Source: Alitta virens (Eukaryota; Annelida; Polychaeta; Phyllodocida; Nereididae). Taken from it: 64,000 nucleotides of DNA. Positions within the stretch are counted from its first letter, which is position 1; each line of letters opens with the position of its first letter. Made by a program: the position numbers and the translations under genes. Below are positions 60,958-64,000 of this stretch, piece after piece. The stretch covers positions 6,952,407-7,016,406 of the forward strand of contig OW028584.1 in NCBI GenBank assembly GCA_932294295.1, written 5' to 3'. Under the pieces are notes generated by a model, which worked only from the letters and a program-made list of their open reading frames with translations, was not told where the DNA came from and ran no database searches.

Positions 60958-61737
60958 GTAGGCCCTCCATAAAATCTCAAACAATCAGGACAAAAAGATA
61001 ACTGGTGACATACTTGTTTTTTCACTAATAAAACAATCAGACACATTTAAGTCCCTCCCACCACCAAACACTTTCCGTGAAGACTTGGTGGAGTGCAGAG
61101 TCTCAGGAATTTGAGTTAGAGAGAATTGTAACAGGTTGTTGTGACTGCTCTTCTATAGATTCACAAATTTTGCCTTTATGACAGAGACATCATGGGCTGC
61201 CTTCCATAGGTAGGTTTTTTTTAATTTCTTTAGCTTTGTTTTGAGTTTTCCTTAAAAAGGTCAGGAAAGCTCTCCAGGAAACTTGCAAACCCTTGATTGC
61301 TGAGGATATTATGGAGGAACTTGTTCTAGTGGATAAGGTGGTGGGCTTGCATGCACATGGTCATGGGTTCTAACTCGACAATAACATGGAGGAACTGAGC
61401 AGATCCTCTAACTTGCTCCACTCCACCCAGATTCAAATGGAAACTGGCTATAGGCTGTGGTTTATGAATGTTGTGTCCTTAATTTAAATTCAAGGTGAAA
61501 CGAAGGTCACCTTGAAAGTCAGTAGACACCTGATCACGTGCATATCTTCTTTTAGTATATAGCTTTTATCTGGGATGGCAAAAAAAGTCAAATTAGTAAT
61601 CACTCTGTCGATAAGTTCACACTTATTTAATGACATATATATGGTTTCCAGCAGATAGCTTTCATTTCTTATCTCAAATTAATTAAAAAGAAGTCAAGGA
61701 CTTAACAAACAAATCACTTGAGGTTTGCACCAGACAT
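60958..61737 (+). repeat. Diverged tandem duplication, unit 1
   Basis: Shares long ordered blocks with 62022-62902, such as AAACAATCAGACA, ACACTTTCCGT, AGACTTGGTGGA, GAGTCTCAGGAA, ATAGGTAGGTTTTTT and AAATTCAAGGTGAAACGAAG. The offset grows from 1086 to 1157 bp through indels. It includes a tRNA-like piece near 61325-61380 (CTAGTGGATAAGG ... GGTCATGGGTTC). Confidence 0.85.
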
Positions 61738-62021
61738 TTGTCAATCTGCTCATCAATCTATGTCCCTTCTCTTCTAAATCCACTGACCCACAAGGACACT
61801 GGCCATTTGTCTTTTCAGCAATTGCGTAACTGTGATTGTTTAAATGTCTACACAGCTGACTCAAGTCAAAGGAATGAGGTTGATAAACTTTTGGCTTTAA
61901 CTATGGGAACTGGTAGTCTATATGATACTGTGAATTCATATTAACAAAGGAATTACAATGCCCATATGATCAAATAGAATTCATCAAATATAGTTCATAT
62001 AATTCCTTGGTACCAGTTTAG

Positions 62022-62902
62022 GCCATCCCATTAAATCTCGAACAATCAGGACAGATTACCAATTCAAAACTAAGATAACTGATGCAGTTGGTGACACACT
62101 TGTTTTCTCACTGATAAAACAATCAGACATCGAAGTCCCTCCCTCCACCAGACACTTTCCGTTAAGACTTGGTGGAATGAAGAGTCTCAGGAACTTAAGT
62201 CAGAGGAAAATTGTAATAGCTTGATGTGAATGTTCTAGAGATTCACAGTTGACTTTCAGATAGTGACATCATAGGCTGCCTTCGATAGGTAGGTTTTTTT
62301 CCATTTCTTTAGCATTTGTTTGGGGTTTGCCCGAAAGGTTCATAGTTCAGCAGCTGTTGAGCACAGCTCTCCAGGAAACTTGCAAACCCATCATTGTTGA
62401 GGATATTATAGAAGATCTTAATTAGTGTGTGTGCCTTGTTCTGGTGGATAAGGAGTTGGGCTCATATTTGCATGGTCATGAGTTCTAACTCGACAACTAA
62501 ACTGCATGGAGTAATTGAGCTGATCTTCTGTAATTTGGAGGAACTGAACAGATTCTTTAATTTGCTCCACTCCACCCAGACTCAAATGATAACTTGGCTA
62601 TAGGCAGTGATTTATGAGTGTTGTGTCCTTAATTTAAATTCAAGGTGAAACGAAGGTCACCTTGAAAGTTACTTATCTAATGATGTAAATATATTCTTTA
62701 TATAGATAGCTGTTATCTGGGATGGCTTAAAAAAGGTATTATGAATCACTTTGTAAATAAGTTGACACTTTCTTATCTAATATGACAGGTATATATATGG
62801 TCTTCCAGCAGATATCTTTTGTTTCTTATCATAAATGAAAAATATGTATGGTCAAGAATTTAACGAACATATCACTTGATTTTTTCACCAGACACATTTG
62901 AC
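62022..62902 (+). repeat. Diverged tandem duplication, unit 2
   Basis: Second unit of the duplication starting at 60958, with its own tRNA-like piece near 62440-62490 and an extra internal stretch near 62500-62540. No coding frame is conserved between the units, so the duplicated sequence is probably non-coding. Confidence 0.85.
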
Positions 62903-63083
62903 ATGTCCCTATATAAGACAGAATTAATGATAATTATTCATGTTTTGCTTTGCCAGTGCTGTAGTATTACAAACCTTTCCATGATTTCAGAATGATCTGG
63001 ATTTGCCTGAATAGAGATAACTGTGGTATTGTGCAAAAAGGAGAGCATACATGACTTGTAATGAAATTGTGATGGTTTTCCAG

Positions 63084-63198
63084 AGAACAGTGCAATTGTC
63101 ACGAAGTGCAACACACATTGAGAAAGAGACTCGGATTCACACCGTTGATAGCTCAAGTGGTACAAGATGGACAGTCAACAATCTTCACAAGATGAAAG
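63084..63198 (+). CDS. Candidate internal exon of an unidentified gene
   Basis: Open in one frame from an acceptor (GGTTTTCCAG, ending 63083) to a GTATCT donor at 63199: 38 codons plus 1 base, rich in S, T and charged residues (S-S-S-G-T-R-W-T-V-N-N-L). No neighbouring exon was found and the family is not recognised, so this could be chance. Confidence 0.25.
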
Positions 63199-64000
63199 GT
63201 ATCTTAGGAAATTAATTAATTGACAAATATCTTGATCCAGAACAGTGTTATGCTGCCATAATACATGAATGCAGGGGATCTTAGGCTATTTGTTGTATAA
63301 TATGTATTGATACAGTGTCACAAAAGTTGAGCATTTTGTCCGTGTTGCCTCTGCCATGGACCCAGATTGTCCTTGGAAACTCATTGTGAATGAAACACAA
63401 TGAACATGCACCACATATAATATTTAGAATATATTTCTGGTTATATTTAGCAGACCTTAGTCCAATATTCCAAGGAAATATACATTTGATTTTGATGTGC
63501 TTTTTTTACCTGAAAAAGATTAATATAAGTGAGTCTTACTTTATGTAATTTTATTGACAGGATATTATCATCATTGATACATTTGTCAAACATACAAATA
63601 ACATACAATAATACAGTACTTTTACACAAAGATAATAATACTAAAAGTGTTAAGCTAACAGTCTATATTAAATGTTGTAACTATGTATGTGACTAGCAAA
63701 AAATACTAATAATGAAATAACATTTTACAATACAGACAAATAATAAAATAAAATTTAAAATACATACAAATATATACCGCTTGTGCCAGTGGTTGTAACC
63801 AATCTGGCTATCCATGTATGGATTTAAAATAATGGTATGTGAAGCCCAGGGGAAGAAAAAAATAAATATAAATAGATTTAGAGGACATGGTTTAGAAATA
63901 TGCCAAGAGCATTAATTACACCTGCTTCTTTGCTCATTATAGCTTGAAACTGTTCAGTTGGAGTTAGATTATTGAAGTCAGAAATATATTTACTAAGTTC
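63199..64000. other. No gene seen
   Basis: AT-rich to the window end, with no repeat or frame I can support. Confidence 0.5.

Noticed and set aside
61738..61944. 68-codon frame with an internal CTTTTCAG acceptor
   Set aside because: It lies in the spacer between the two duplicated units, has no partner exon and no recognisable family; not enough support to call it.

Overview
The window is animal nuclear DNA: AT-rich, with genes cut into many short exons by GT-AG introns, large introns, and a dense mix of transposon families. A mitochondrial-type decaprenyl-diphosphate synthase (PDSS1-like), KDZ/Zisupton-type and hAT transposases, Ty3/Gypsy and LINE remnants, and frequent TAGGCCTA-like words suggest a marine invertebrate, perhaps an echinoderm or hemichordate. 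The taxon is an inference and I would not rely on it.

Layout. 1-4859: degraded Ty3/Gypsy-like element (gag knuckle, protease, RT, RNase H, integrase) on +, broken by stops and frameshifts, cut by the left edge, with a possible LTR at its right end. 5687-10947: PDSS1-like gene on + with eight well supported exons (7408-10947); two of them, each near an aspartate-rich catalytic motif, are frameshifted. A chimeric extra copy of one exon lies upstream, and a 557-bp hAT-type MITE with an 8-bp target duplication sits between. 10948-18095: repeats and a decayed LINE on the minus strand. 18096-27966: a 14-exon gene on + for a KDZ (Kyakuja-Dileera-Zisupton) transposase-type protein with a cysteine-cluster domain; all exon junctions agree in phase except one, where the segment expected to hold the first catalytic Asp is missing. 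31609-47967: a second multi-exon + gene joining a homeodomain-like segment, an HMG-box-like segment, an array of eleven 33-nt microexons on a 147-bp period, and a C-terminal PHD-like zinc finger that carries a 1-nt frameshift. 52658-56323: a complete hAT transposon with TIRs, subterminal repeats, 8-bp TSD and a seven-exon transposase. 56975-58285: a 1.3-kb element with perfect 29-bp TIRs and a 7-bp TSD. 58293-64000: repeats, including a diverged tandem duplication of about 0.8 kb and tRNA-derived SINE heads.

Two observations stand out. First, the 33-nt microexon array: each copy is a phase 1-1 exon with its own splice sites, so any number of 11-residue units can be spliced in without changing frame. 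Second, three 28-29 bp near-perfect palindromes that begin CATGGA and end TCCATG, each flanked by a 7-bp direct repeat (one of the three imperfect), with the same ends and the same TSD length as the 1.3-kb element. They look like insertions consisting of almost nothing but two transposon ends.

Caveats: several otherwise well preserved genes carry isolated indels or a stop. Without reads or transcripts I cannot tell recent decay from sequence error. Exon models come from reading splice sites and phases by eye.
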